Below, in pieces: positions 1-8,963 of a stretch of 64,000 nt of DNA; position 1 is the stretch's first letter, and every line of letters starts with the position of its first letter. A program made the position numbers and the translations under genes. Source of the DNA: CBDCVO01 sp965223085 (GTDB lineage: Bacteria; Pseudomonadota; Gammaproteobacteria; Ga0077536). The notes under the pieces were generated by a model. That model had not been told where the DNA came from, did no database searches, and saw only the letters and a list, made by a program, of their open reading frames with translations. Location of the stretch: contig OZ244981.1 of NCBI GenBank assembly GCA_965223085.1, positions 2,790,001 to 2,854,000 of the forward strand, given 5' to 3'.

Positions 1-2
1 TT

Positions 3-875
3 GTGGCGGCCGACGGACAGTATGTCGAAGCGGTCACGGTCGAAGAATTTCGCCTCGGTAGCGCTGAGACCTACGATATCATCGTCACCCCGCATGCCGA
101 TCGACCCTACACTGTATTTGCCCAAGCAATCGATCGCAGCGGTTATGCGGTGGGGGCGTTAACACCCCAGCCAGGCTTGCGTGCTGCGGTTCCGCCGCTC
201 GATCCGCCGCCGGTCTTGAGTCACGCCGATATGGGGCATCTTGGCATGCAGGGGGAGACGCACCGCGACCCCAGACACGTGCCGCGTGCTCACCACGATC
301 GTCACGTTCATCATGAAGTGCATGCGCAACTCGACCGCGCCGGCATGGGCAGCAGCGCCCCGCTCGTGCACGCCGGGAGCGAGTTTGGCCCCAACGTTGA
401 TATGCGTACCACGCACGCGCGTGGCAGTCTTAACGATCCCGGCGTCGGCTTGCGCGCTAACGGTCGGCGGGTGCTGTGTTATGCGGATCTTAAAAATTTC
501 CTCGCGACGCCGGACCCGCGCGAACCCACGCGCGAGTTGCAATTACACCTTACGGGCAATATGCATCGCTACCAGTGGTCGTTTGACGGGCTCAAATTTG
601 CCGATGCCGAGCCACTCGTATTAGGCTTCGGCGAGCGCTTACGCATCACGCTTGTAAATGACACGATGATGAATCACCCGATTCATTTGCATGGCCTGTG
701 GAGTGATCTTGAAACCGGTGTACCGGAATGCATTCCACGCAAACACACCGTGATCGTGCAACCGGGAGCGAAAGTAAGCTACTTGGTGAGCGCGAACGCG
801 CGCGGTGCCTGGGCTTATCACTGCCATCTCCTCTACCACATGCTCGGTATGTTTCGCGTGGTGGTGGTGAAATGA
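3..875 (+). CDS. copA: Multicopper oxidase, CopA-type copper resistance protein (C-terminal part, cut by window edge)
   Basis: The reading frame is open at the left edge, so only the last 290 or so residues are present. The cupredoxin C-terminus is clear: HPIHLHG near residue 225 and HCHLLYHMLGM near residue 272 supply the type 1, 2 and 3 copper ligands. A His- and Met-rich linker (around residues 75-110, for example HADMGHLGMQG) is typical of periplasmic CopA oxidases, which oxidise Cu(I) and bind copper in the periplasm. The stop overlaps the start of copB by four bases (ATGA), so the two are translationally coupled. The family call is secure; the substrate is inferred from CopA homology and the CopB neighbour. 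Confidence 0.9.
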   Translation: MAADGQYVEAVTVEEFRLGSAETYDIIVTPHADRPYTVFAQAIDRSGYAVGALTPQPGLRAAVPPLDPPPVLSHADMGHLGMQGETHRDPRHVPRAHHDRHVHHEVHAQLDRAGMGSSAPLVHAGSEFGPNVDMRTTHARGSLNDPGVGLRANGRRVLCYADLKNFLATPDPREPTRELQLHLTGNMHRYQWSFDGLKFADAEPLVLGFGERLRITLVNDTMMNHPIHLHGLWSDLETGVPECIPRKHTVIVQPGAKVSYLVSANARGAWAYHCHLLYHMLGMFRVVVVK

Positions 876-1624
876 GATCGACGCGCGTTTTTTGTGTCTG
901 CAGCTTGATCACGACGAGCCTTGTCCTTATCGGGGCTCCCGCCGCCCGTACCTGGGCCCAGCAAGCTATCACGTTTGACACCGGCATGAATGATGATCCG
1001 ACACTCATGAAAGTGGATGTTGATCGCCTGGAGTGGCGGGATGCGGAAGCGGGGCCAGTTATCGCGTGGGATGTTGACGCTTGGCTCGGCGGCGATACAC
1101 ATAAGTTATGGTTCGTGAGCGAAGGCGAGAAAGACCTTGACGGCGCGGCCGGCGCGATCGCGGGGTTGCGCTACAGTCGCGCGATTGCACCGTTTTGGGA
1201 TTTGCAGTTGGGTTACTTGCACGAATTTAGTGAATTCGACGATCGTGAGTGGGCTTCGCTGGGTCTCAAAGGGCTTGCGCCTTATTGGTTCGAGATCGAT
1301 GCGCAACTGTGGTTTGGTCCGCACGGACGACTTATCGCGACGAGCGAAATCGAATACGAGATCTTGGTTACCCGACGCTGGATCCTCACCCCGCGCTTGG
1401 CCGTACAGATCCGTAGCCGCGATGAGCCCGCGCGTCTCGAAGGCGCGGGGTTCTCACATCTCGAGGTGGGTTTACGTTTGCGATACGAGCCCCGTCGGCA
1501 TATCGCGCCCTACATCGGTCTTCACTATCAAAGCCGCCTCGGTGAGACCCGCGATCGCCACCGCCGGGCGGGCGCAGCCACCACAGACTTCCAAGCACTC
1601 GTGGGCTTAAGAATGTGGTTTTAA
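872..1624 (+). CDS. copB: CopB-family outer-membrane copper resistance protein
   Basis: The product is 250 residues. I chose the ATG at 872, which overlaps the copA stop, because it places a signal peptide (about residues 1-30, ending ARTWAQQ) at the N-terminus. The mature part is made of alternating beta-strand-like segments and ends in a C-terminal aromatic (GLRMWF), the usual signature of an outer-membrane beta barrel. The motifs WDVDAWLGGDTHKLW and FDLQLGY-like (here FWDLQLGY) are those of the CopB family (PF05275). The Met/His-rich N-terminal region seen in many CopB proteins is absent or reduced here. CopB works with CopA in copper tolerance at the cell envelope. Confidence 0.9.
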   Translation: MRSTRVFCVCSLITTSLVLIGAPAARTWAQQAITFDTGMNDDPTLMKVDVDRLEWRDAEAGPVIAWDVDAWLGGDTHKLWFVSEGEKDLDGAAGAIAGLRYSRAIAPFWDLQLGYLHEFSEFDDREWASLGLKGLAPYWFEIDAQLWFGPHGRLIATSEIEYEILVTRRWILTPRLAVQIRSRDEPARLEGAGFSHLEVGLRLRYEPRRHIAPYIGLHYQSRLGETRDRHRRAGAATTDFQALVGLRMWF

Positions 1625-1661
1625 CCAAAGTCCTCAGGTCGACGGCATTCAAGCTGCGTCT

Positions 1662-1689
1662 CTCGTGGTGTCTGGCAGGGCATCACGAG
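1662..1689 (+). terminator. Hairpin downstream of copB, possible terminator
   Basis: CTCGTGGTG at 1662-1670 pairs with CATCACGAG at 1681-1689 (8 of 9 positions) around a 10-base loop, 38 bases after the copB stop. No T-run follows, so it would be an atypical intrinsic terminator. It lies in the 200-base space between convergent genes and may serve either strand. Confidence 0.3.
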
Positions 1690-1826
1690 GCGGCTTGTGA
1701 CCTATGCCAACGCGTTATGACGCCACCCGGCAGCGCGCGCGCAGCGGGCAACTGAGGATTCTAGGTTGAACATAGCTCCTTTTTAGGCCGACTACTGCAT
1801 GACGAGTGCGCCTTGCCGCCAGTGTC

Positions 1827-2072
1827 TCAGCCGCGCTTTGGGGGATCTTCGGATGGTGGTGTTTTTTTTGCGATCGTCTCGATGCGGGAACGAAGATTTT
1901 TCAGCAAGGTTTTTGCCCATACGAATTCGGTGGCGAGCACGGCGAGCCCGGCTGGGATCACGACGATGGCAGGTCCCGGTGTGACCAGCATCACCATGCC
2001 GACCAGGACAATGGTGGCGCCGCAGACGAAAACGACAATGCGCTTAATCAGTAGATAGAGTTCGCGGGTCAT
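1827..2072 (-). CDS. Small PGPGW-type putative transmembrane protein
   Basis: An 81-residue protein when the ATG at 2072 is used. Upstream in-frame codons overlap the cardiolipin synthase gene and look unlike protein (Arg/Cys rich), so I trimmed them. Residues 8-50 form one or two hydrophobic segments around TPGPAIVVIPAGLAVLATEF, which matches the PF09656 'PGPGW' family of small inner-membrane proteins. Charged residues follow and the C-terminus is Pro/Lys rich. The function is unknown. It starts 28 bases after the cls stop on the same strand, so it is probably the last gene of a three-gene unit. Confidence 0.75.
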   Translation of the reverse strand: MTRELYLLIKRIVVFVCGATIVLVGMVMLVTPGPAIVVIPAGLAVLATEFVWAKTLLKNLRSRIETIAKKTPPSEDPPKRG

Positions 2073-2100
2073 CGTTGCTTGAGTCGCTAGCCTTAAACGC

Positions 2101-3501
2101 TTATAGCAACGGCGACACCAACCACGCCAGATCCTCGCGCCAGCGGCGCCAAAATCCAGGCGTGAGCAGTGGATCGCTGTCACAATGTTGCATCAAATCT
2201 TCCAGCCACTGCTCGGTTTGCTTGAGAAGCTCACCGCGGTAGACAAATAGCGCCGCTTCATAGTTGAGATAGAAGCTGCGTAAATCGAAATTCGCGGAGC
2301 CGGCGACGGTAAGATCATCGTCGATAATGATATGTTTGGCATGAATCATTCGTTGCGGATGGCGGTAAACCTTCGCACCGGCGTGTTGTAGGCGCCGTAA
2401 AAATTGCGCCCGCGCCTGATCGGCAAGCCAATGGTTGGATTTCGCGGGTACGATGACGCGGATATCTTTGCCGAGACGGGCGTGAATCAGTAGCGCGCGC
2501 AGCAAACCTTCGTCGGGGACGAAGTAGGGGGTTGCCAGCCAAACGCGTGACTCGGCCCGATAAACCGCGCTCAACAGAGCGTCGTAGAAAGGATCCCCCT
2601 CTACGTCCGGTCCGCTCGGCACCAGCTGCAATACTTGGGTACCGGTCGGGGTAGAGCGCTCGCGCGCGGCGCACGGCGGTCGCGCGGTCGCAAAAGACCA
2701 ATCGCTGTCGTAGAGGATTAAAAGGTCGTCAACGATCGGGCCGGTGATTTCGATAGCGGTATCGAGCCAACGATCGCCACGGGGATTAGGGCCGAGATAC
2801 TCCGCGGCCAGATTAAAGCCACCGAGGACTGCGCAGCGCCCATCAAAAATCGCAATTTTGCGATGGTTACGCAGATTTGCTGACCATTTGCGCTGAAAAG
2901 AAAAAATCCGCATAAATACCGCAACTTCGCCGCCTGACTGCTCGAGTTTACGCAGCAGGAATAAGCGTGCCCGGAGGCTTCCGAGCGCGTCGACCAGGAG
3001 CTGTACGCGCACGCCCGTCGCCGCTTTAGCGCACAATCGTCGGATGAGATCCCGCCCCACCGCGTCGTTACCAAAAATAAACGTCGTGATCTGGATCGTA
3101 TGGCGCGCCTCGTCGATGCGCTCACACAGCCGTCGATAGACGCTGGCGTCATCGGTAACCAAAGTGGCGTGGTTGCCGGCGCGTGCCGGGGTCAAACCGT
3201 AGCTCAGCAAGGTGCGCTCGATTTCGCGCTCGGATAAGCTTGTTTGGCTCGGTTCACTAGCGTAGCTAACCAGCGACCGTTTGCGTTTGGCGCGCTGCAC
3301 AAGCTTGCGCCCGCCGAATAATAAATAGGCTGGAATGCCGATGAGCGGTATCAGCGCGAAGGAGACTAACCAGGCGATCGACGTGCTCGGGCGCTCCTGA
3401 TCGCGCAGGACCCGCGAAAACAACACCAGGGCCAGCAAGACGCCCAGAACAGTGGCGAGATTTTGCTTAAGAAACAAAGCACTAGCGCTTAGCCAATCCA
3501 T
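2101..3501 (-). CDS. cls: Cardiolipin synthase (phospholipase D superfamily)
   Basis: A 466-residue protein with two N-terminal membrane segments (about 10-30 and 42-63) followed by two PLD phosphodiesterase motifs. The first has H213, K215 and D220 (NHRKIAIFDG). The second is IHAKHIIIDDD near residue 385, followed by GSANFD. This two-HKD layout with N-terminal membrane anchors is that of bacterial ClsA, which condenses phosphatidylglycerol to cardiolipin at the inner membrane. Its ATG directly follows the TAA of the upstream phosphatase-family gene, so the two are cotranscribed. The family also contains ClsB/ClsC types, but these lack the N-terminal membrane segments. Confidence 0.93.
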   Translation of the reverse strand: MDWLSASALFLKQNLATVLGVLLALVLFSRVLRDQERPSTSIAWLVSFALIPLIGIPAYLLFGGRKLVQRAKRKRSLVSYASEPSQTSLSEREIERTLLSYGLTPARAGNHATLVTDDASVYRRLCERIDEARHTIQITTFIFGNDAVGRDLIRRLCAKAATGVRVQLLVDALGSLRARLFLLRKLEQSGGEVAVFMRIFSFQRKWSANLRNHRKIAIFDGRCAVLGGFNLAAEYLGPNPRGDRWLDTAIEITGPIVDDLLILYDSDWSFATARPPCAARERSTPTGTQVLQLVPSGPDVEGDPFYDALLSAVYRAESRVWLATPYFVPDEGLLRALLIHARLGKDIRVIVPAKSNHWLADQARAQFLRRLQHAGAKVYRHPQRMIHAKHIIIDDDLTVAGSANFDLRSFYLNYEAALFVYRGELLKQTEQWLEDLMQHCDSDPLLTPGFWRRWREDLAWLVSPLL

Positions 3502-4278
3502 TTAAGCTGATTCCATGCTGCGCACTACCACGTGCAGACCTAAATGATCAGAGAGACGGCGCCACAAGGGCGAATTCAGCACATGCGCACTGACGACTTC
3601 AAACCCACGAATGTAAATGCGGTCTAAGGACAGACTCGGACCCCAGGCGGGATAGGTGCGGGCATGCTGACCATGGCACGCTTCGTAGGTGTCGATCACA
3701 TCGATTTGTTCACGTAGATAACGTGTCGCGGTCCGGCGCCAATCATTAAAATCGCCGCCAATCACGAGCGGGCACGCCGCTGGAACCGCGGCCCGGATCC
3801 GCGCGGCGAGCATCGCAACCTGGCGGCGGCGATGTTGCTGTAGTAAGTTTAAATGTACCGAGCATATGTGGATCGGTCGGGACGAGAAAGGCGTCCTGAT
3901 TTGCGCATGCAGGAGGCCGCGACGTTCCCAGCGAGTTAGGGAAAGATCGATGTTCTCGCACTCCGAAAGCGTATACTTGCTCATCACCGCATTGCCGTGG
4001 TCACCGCCGGAATATATTGCGTTACGACCGTAGGCGTAGTGTGACCAAATACTATCAGCGAGGTACTCAAATTGCGCGTTGTGCGGCCATTGCGCGAAAC
4101 GTTGCTGAAAACGTTCATGTTGTCCCACGACTTCTTGCAGCAGCACGATGTCGGGTTCAAGAATGCGCAGCGCGTTGCGGATCTCCGCGAGCACGTAGCG
4201 GCTGTTGCCGGCGGCTAATCCTTTGTGAATGTTGTACGACACGATGCGGATCGTTCGCGATTTTGAGCGATTTGTCAT
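3502..4278 (-). CDS. Endonuclease/exonuclease/phosphatase (EEP) family protein
   Basis: The 258-residue protein has the EEP fold landmarks: RIVSYNIHKG near the N-terminus (metal-binding Asn), LLQEVV (metal-binding Glu), a GDFND box (GGDFNDWR, about residue 185) and a C-terminal SDHLGL (catalytic Asp-His). No signal peptide is seen. EEP proteins next to cardiolipin synthase are common in gammaproteobacteria (E. coli ybhP-ybhO is an example) and are thought to act on a phospholipid-related phosphodiester, but the substrate is not established. It is the first gene of the minus-strand unit ending with the PGPGW protein. Confidence 0.85.
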   Translation of the reverse strand: MTNRSKSRTIRIVSYNIHKGLAAGNSRYVLAEIRNALRILEPDIVLLQEVVGQHERFQQRFAQWPHNAQFEYLADSIWSHYAYGRNAIYSGGDHGNAVMSKYTLSECENIDLSLTRWERRGLLHAQIRTPFSSRPIHICSVHLNLLQQHRRRQVAMLAARIRAAVPAACPLVIGGDFNDWRRTATRYLREQIDVIDTYEACHGQHARTYPAWGPSLSLDRIYIRGFEVVSAHVLNSPLWRRLSDHLGLHVVVRSMESA

Positions 4279-4421
4279 TGTCGTTACTGGCGCCGCGGTA
4301 GCGAGTGGAAGGCAATTAAATGGATGATGAGAAGTGGCATGCTATGCATATGTTACTAATCGTCCATGAAAGCTGTGTTTTGAACAAGGTTTAACAGAAA
4401 GCCCCGGTAAAGTAATACAAA

Positions 4422-6077
4422 ATGGCCCGTGCGTTGAGCGCAAGTTTGCGAGAAAGAATAATAGTGCGTTATATGGTGGTGCTAGCGCTCGCCATCGTAC
4501 CGCTGCGGTGTGCCGCGGACGATTGGATTTATACTTTCCGAGCAGGCGATAACCTCTGGAATCTAACGGCACGCCATTTGACGAATATGCGCTACGTCGC
4601 TGCCCTGCAAGGACTTAACGGCGTAACCGATCCGTATCACATTCCGCCCGGAACAGAAATCAGGATCCCACTTGCGTGGGCGCATCAACGCGTCGCGGAC
4701 GTAGAAGTTATCGCGGCCCGCAATGACGTCGCGATTAGGCGCCAGGGCGCTGCGACAACGACAGCGGCACATGCAGGCATTCGTCTGCGCGTAGGTGATG
4801 AGATCCGTTGTGGCAAGAATGCGTTTGCGACCCTGCAATTTGGTGATGGTTCGCGTCTACGACTACAGCCTAACAGCCATATTCGGCTGAAAAACCTGCA
4901 AGTTTATGGTCGGGATGGTTTGTTCGAATCGGTCGTGGATCTGCAAGAAGGTGAGACGGAAACGATCGTGTCCCCGCGTAACGATGTCGATTCGCGTTTT
5001 GAGATCAGCACACCGGCAGCGGTCAGTTCCGTGCGTGGTACGACTTTTCGCGCCGGGCACGATACGGCCAGCGATAGCGCTCAAAGTGAAGTGTTACAGG
5101 GTGCAATTGCGGTCACGGGTGCAGCGCAATCGGTGTGGGTTCCGGCTGGTTTCGGGACCTCGACGCGGCGCGGGTCATCTCCGGCGCCGCCGCGCGCGCT
5201 ATTGAGCGCACCTGATCTGAGTCATTTGCCGAAACATATCGACACGGTGCACGTCCAATTCACCATCGCTGCGGTCGCCGGGGCCGCTGCATATCGCGCG
5301 CAAATCGCCAACGACGCGGCTTTTTCCGATCCGATGGCGGAGGTAAAGTCACCGCAACCGACTTTGAGTGGTTTTGAGCTAGGCGACGGAGATTATTGGC
5401 TGCGGGTACGGGCACTCGATGAACTCGGCATTGAGGGGCACGATGCGGTGCATGCTTTTACGCTCGATGCCCGACCGGAGCCGCCCATCGTGATTGCACC
5501 GCAAGCCGGTACCGTGGTGACGGACTCGCCTATCGTGATGAAGTGGGTGCGCCATACCAGCGCGGATCGCTACGTGATATCAGTTGCCGCGGATCCCGAT
5601 TTTACGAACATGATATTAGCGGAGACGACGACAACTGAGACGATGTTAGCCCTCGAGGAATCGATCCCACCGGGACAGTACTATTGGCGGATCCGTGCCG
5701 TGTCGGATAGCGAAGGGCGGGGCCCGCCCAGTACCGCCTTGCCGTTTGAGGTATCGTTGGCGGCGCCGTCCGCGGCAACACCGCTTGCCTCGGAAGAGGA
5801 AGTCGTATTTAGTTGGTCACCCGTTCCCGGCGCTGCGCATTACCATTTGTTGGTCGCGCGTGATGAGGCTTTCACCGATATCGTGACTGATGAAACGCTA
5901 AGCGAGACCCATTACACGTTCGCAATGCCTACCAGTGGGCGCTACTTTCTGCGCGTGCGCGCTGTGCGTAGCGACGGCGTCGCTGGTCCCTTTGGCGCCA
6001 CCCATATCGCGGAAGTTCCGGTTGCGAGCCGACCGCCATATTGGCTGTTGGCGGTGCCGTTATTATTACTGTTATGA
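4422..6077 (+). CDS. LysM- and FecR-domain envelope protein with fibronectin-like repeats
   Basis: The protein has 551 residues. The N-terminus is a signal peptide ending near CAADDW; an internal ATG at 4473 (MVVLALAIVPL) would give a more compact signal and is a possible alternative start. A LysM peptidoglycan-binding motif follows (about 36-85, YTFRAGDNLWNL...IPPGTEI). Next is a FecR domain (about 115-215, with FGDGSRLRLQPNSHI and SSVRGTTFR). Three fibronectin III-like repeats (about 260-535) end in a short hydrophobic tail (PYWLLAVPLLLLL). This architecture is found in proteins that partner CHASE2 receptors. Its stop overlaps the CHASE2 gene by four bases, so a shared envelope-sensing role is likely (inference). 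Confidence 0.85.
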   Translation: MARALSASLRERIIVRYMVVLALAIVPLRCAADDWIYTFRAGDNLWNLTARHLTNMRYVAALQGLNGVTDPYHIPPGTEIRIPLAWAHQRVADVEVIAARNDVAIRRQGAATTTAAHAGIRLRVGDEIRCGKNAFATLQFGDGSRLRLQPNSHIRLKNLQVYGRDGLFESVVDLQEGETETIVSPRNDVDSRFEISTPAAVSSVRGTTFRAGHDTASDSAQSEVLQGAIAVTGAAQSVWVPAGFGTSTRRGSSPAPPRALLSAPDLSHLPKHIDTVHVQFTIAAVAGAAAYRAQIANDAAFSDPMAEVKSPQPTLSGFELGDGDYWLRVRALDELGIEGHDAVHAFTLDARPEPPIVIAPQAGTVVTDSPIVMKWVRHTSADRYVISVAADPDFTNMILAETTTTETMLALEESIPPGQYYWRIRAVSDSEGRGPPSTALPFEVSLAAPSAATPLASEEEVVFSWSPVPGAAHYHLLVARDEAFTDIVTDETLSETHYTFAMPTSGRYFLRVRAVRSDGVAGPFGATHIAEVPVASRPPYWLLAVPLLLLL

Positions 6078-8950
6078 GCAAAACACCGCGCATCGAGGGG
6101 CAGAATTATCGCGAGCTTACCGCGCTCGGCGTGTTACTAGTGCTCGTGCTTGGCGCGCTCAGCGGCGCTAAGTTTTTCGAACCTTGGGATCGCGTTATCT
6201 ACGATCAACTGACGCGGTGGTTGCCTTATGCGGCAAGTGAAGAGGTTATCATTGTCGCGATCGACGAACATAGTCTAGCGGAGCTTGGACGTTGGCCGTG
6301 GCCGCGCCGATACCACGCCGAATTACTCGATCAACTGCAAACGGCGGGCCCCAATATAGTCGGCTTTGACATGTTGTTTAGCGAACCTGCGGCGGGCGAT
6401 GAAGAATTTCGCAAGGCGATTCAAAGTCACGGCAACGTTATCTTGCCTGTCGCGCCAGTGAGTAGTGCACGTAACGATCATCTACGGGTGGCAGAATCTG
6501 TGCCATATTTGCGCGAGTTCGCTCGTCGCAGTGGTCATGCGGACATCGAACTCGACGCTGATGGCGTTGCGCGACGAGTGTTTCTATACGGCGGACTGGG
6601 ACCGGTGCAGTGGCCTGCATTTGCGCTGGCATTGTTGCAAAGTTCACGCTCATGGCAGGTGCCGGCGGAAATTGCCCCCGCCGCCGATGAGTTTGGTCTG
6701 ACCCAAAATTGGCACCGTTCGCACCCGGTATTGATCCCGTATGCGGGTCCAGCAGGTACGTTCCCTCGGGTTTCTTATGCTGACGTGTTGGCCGGTCGTG
6801 TCGCAGAAAATACGTTACGGAATAAAACGATTTTAGTCGGGATGACTGCGACCGGCGTGGGGACGCATTTTGCAACACCGACCTCGGCACACAATCGCAA
6901 ATCAATGAGCGGGGTAGAATTACAGGCCAACATCGTTGAGATGCTCCGTAGCCACAAGTGGATTCAAACGGTATCGCCGTGGTTAGCTGCCGTAGCGACG
7001 ATTTTCGCAAGCCTGCTGACACTTGGACTGGTAAGCGTGCGGAACCGTGTCGCCGCGTTCTTGCTTGTTGTGGGAATGATGGCCGTTTATCTACTATTCA
7101 CCGTGGCTTTGCTGCTGTACGCACGCCATTGGCTGCCACCGAGTGCCGCTATCTTCGGTATTGGGGTTATCTATCCGATCCACAATTGGCGTCGGGTCAG
7201 AAATTTCATGCGTTCACTATTTGCCGCGCGCACCCATTCCAACGCGGTCTTGGATTCTATTGGCGACGGTGTAATCACGATTAATTTAGAAGATCGCATA
7301 CTTTTTATGAACGGTACTGCGGAGAAAATTACTGGCGTTGAGCTAAGTTCCGCACGCGGCCAACGTTTTCATGACGTCGTACGGCTGCAAAACATGTCGG
7401 GGGATGACGAGGGAGGCGTCGCGGAGGTGCGTGTGAGTGAAGCGCTCGAAGGTGAAAGAACGCATTATTTAATGCATTCCCCGAGTGGTTCAGAACGTAC
7501 CGTACGGACGAGCTTGCGACCGTTGAAAGATGAGCACGGCCGCCATATCGGTACCGTGATCGCGATAACCGATATCAGTGATACGGTATCGCTTGCGCGC
7601 CAGGTGGCCTATCATGCCACCCACGATCCACTCACCGATCTTGCAAATCGTACGTTGTTGTTGGAGCGCCTCGCCGACATGATTGCACGTGCGGAGCGCC
7701 GTAAGCATGTGCTCGCAGTGCTGTTTATCGACTTAGACGGTTTTAAACACATCAACGATACGATGGGACATCGTGCCGGCGATCAGTTGCTGCGCACAAT
7801 CGCGGGTCGTTTGAACGCTCGGGCCAGGCAAAGCGATGTCGTAGCCCGCTGGGGGGGTGATGAATTCGTCGTCGTGATCGAACATTTGCGCGATGAAGCT
7901 ATCGTACCGCGAATTTTGAAAGCAATGCTCGATGCGATCCGCATGCCGACTGAAATCGACGGAATCGAGACCACGGTAACCGCAAGCATCGGGGTGAGTT
8001 TTTATCCGCGCAATGGTGAGGACATCGATTCTTTGTTAGAACGTGCGGATGTCGCGATGTACCGGATCAAACGTGAGGGTGGAGATGCGTTTCGCTACTA
8101 TTCCGATGACTTGCACGTTTGGACACGCGACCGCCTCATTCTCGAGCAGCAGTTACGGCGGGCAGTGCAGACCGATAGCCTCGAGGTTTTGTATCACCCC
8201 ATAGTCGACGTTGCCGAGAACACTGTCGTACGTGTCGAAGCCTTATTACGTTGGACGCATCCTGAAAAAGGCTTATTGTTGCCTGAATATTTTTTGCCGC
8301 TTGCTGAATGTTCAGATCTAATCAATGATATTGGCCGCAACGTCGTACGAGAATGTTGCTTAGCGGGGCAGATGTTGGCAAGCCTTGGAGGTCCCCTCGA
8401 TATCGCGATCAATGTTTCTGCAAGCCAACTGCTGCAAGGAGACTTTTTGCAAATGCTGGAGGGGCTGTTGCGGGAGACGGCTTTTGCGCCGGAACGCTTA
8501 ATGCTGGAAGTTACCGAAGCGACTGCGTTTACCGACATCCAACGTGCGGTGAATTTGTTAGGTGAGATCAAACAAACCGGAATGCGCATCGCACTTGAGA
8601 ATTTTGGCACGGGCTACTCGTCTTTGCGTTTGTTGCACGATTTCTCGTTCGATGCGATCAAGATTGATAAGTCGTTAATGCATCAGCTCGGGGAAACGGA
8701 TCCGGATCTTTCTCTGATCAAGGTTGCGGTTGCACTCGGTGAAATTATGGCTACGGAAGTTATCGCCACAGGCGTGGAATCTGAGCAGCAAATGCAGTTG
8801 TTGTTCGATAGCCGTTGCCGATTGCAGCAAGGCTTTTATTTCGGTTACCCGGTACGGACCGATAAGATCGCGGCTATGGCCAGGGGCGAACTATTGCCGA
8901 TGCCCGTAGCCGCGCGGCGTGCAGTGCCAATTTTGGTTCGCGAGCGGTAA
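6074..8950 (+). CDS. CHASE2-PAS-GGDEF-EAL cyclic-di-GMP signalling receptor with altered EAL active site
   Basis: I place the start at 6074 (MSKTPR), overlapping the previous stop as ATGA, giving 958 residues. In order: one N-terminal membrane helix, a periplasmic CHASE2 sensor (about 32-300), three membrane helices (about 300-370), a PAS domain (about 390-510), GGDEF (about 540-690) and EAL (about 700-945). GGDEF is intact (WGGDEF near 595) and has an RxxD inhibitory site (RQSD) five residues before it. EAL keeps EALLRW, INVSASQL and IKIDKSL. However, the usual DDFGTG is ENFGTG (near 841) and the usual AEGVE is ATGVE (near 897). Both sites normally supply metal or catalytic acids. It is probably a diguanylate cyclase whose EAL domain has weak or no phosphodiesterase activity. 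Confidence 0.92.
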   Translation: MSKTPRIEGQNYRELTALGVLLVLVLGALSGAKFFEPWDRVIYDQLTRWLPYAASEEVIIVAIDEHSLAELGRWPWPRRYHAELLDQLQTAGPNIVGFDMLFSEPAAGDEEFRKAIQSHGNVILPVAPVSSARNDHLRVAESVPYLREFARRSGHADIELDADGVARRVFLYGGLGPVQWPAFALALLQSSRSWQVPAEIAPAADEFGLTQNWHRSHPVLIPYAGPAGTFPRVSYADVLAGRVAENTLRNKTILVGMTATGVGTHFATPTSAHNRKSMSGVELQANIVEMLRSHKWIQTVSPWLAAVATIFASLLTLGLVSVRNRVAAFLLVVGMMAVYLLFTVALLLYARHWLPPSAAIFGIGVIYPIHNWRRVRNFMRSLFAARTHSNAVLDSIGDGVITINLEDRILFMNGTAEKITGVELSSARGQRFHDVVRLQNMSGDDEGGVAEVRVSEALEGERTHYLMHSPSGSERTVRTSLRPLKDEHGRHIGTVIAITDISDTVSLARQVAYHATHDPLTDLANRTLLLERLADMIARAERRKHVLAVLFIDLDGFKHINDTMGHRAGDQLLRTIAGRLNARARQSDVVARWGGDEFVVVIEHLRDEAIVPRILKAMLDAIRMPTEIDGIETTVTASIGVSFYPRNGEDIDSLLERADVAMYRIKREGGDAFRYYSDDLHVWTRDRLILEQQLRRAVQTDSLEVLYHPIVDVAENTVVRVEALLRWTHPEKGLLLPEYFLPLAECSDLINDIGRNVVRECCLAGQMLASLGGPLDIAINVSASQLLQGDFLQMLEGLLRETAFAPERLMLEVTEATAFTDIQRAVNLLGEIKQTGMRIALENFGTGYSSLRLLHDFSFDAIKIDKSLMHQLGETDPDLSLIKVAVALGEIMATEVIATGVESEQQMQLLFDSRCRLQQGFYFGYPVRTDKIAAMARGELLPMPVAARRAVPILVRER

Positions 8951-8963
8951 AACGCGTTCGGTG

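Noticed and set aside
6438..7022. A 194-codon minus-strand frame over the CHASE2 domain
   Set aside because: Antisense to a clear receptor gene, with no family features or ribosome site.
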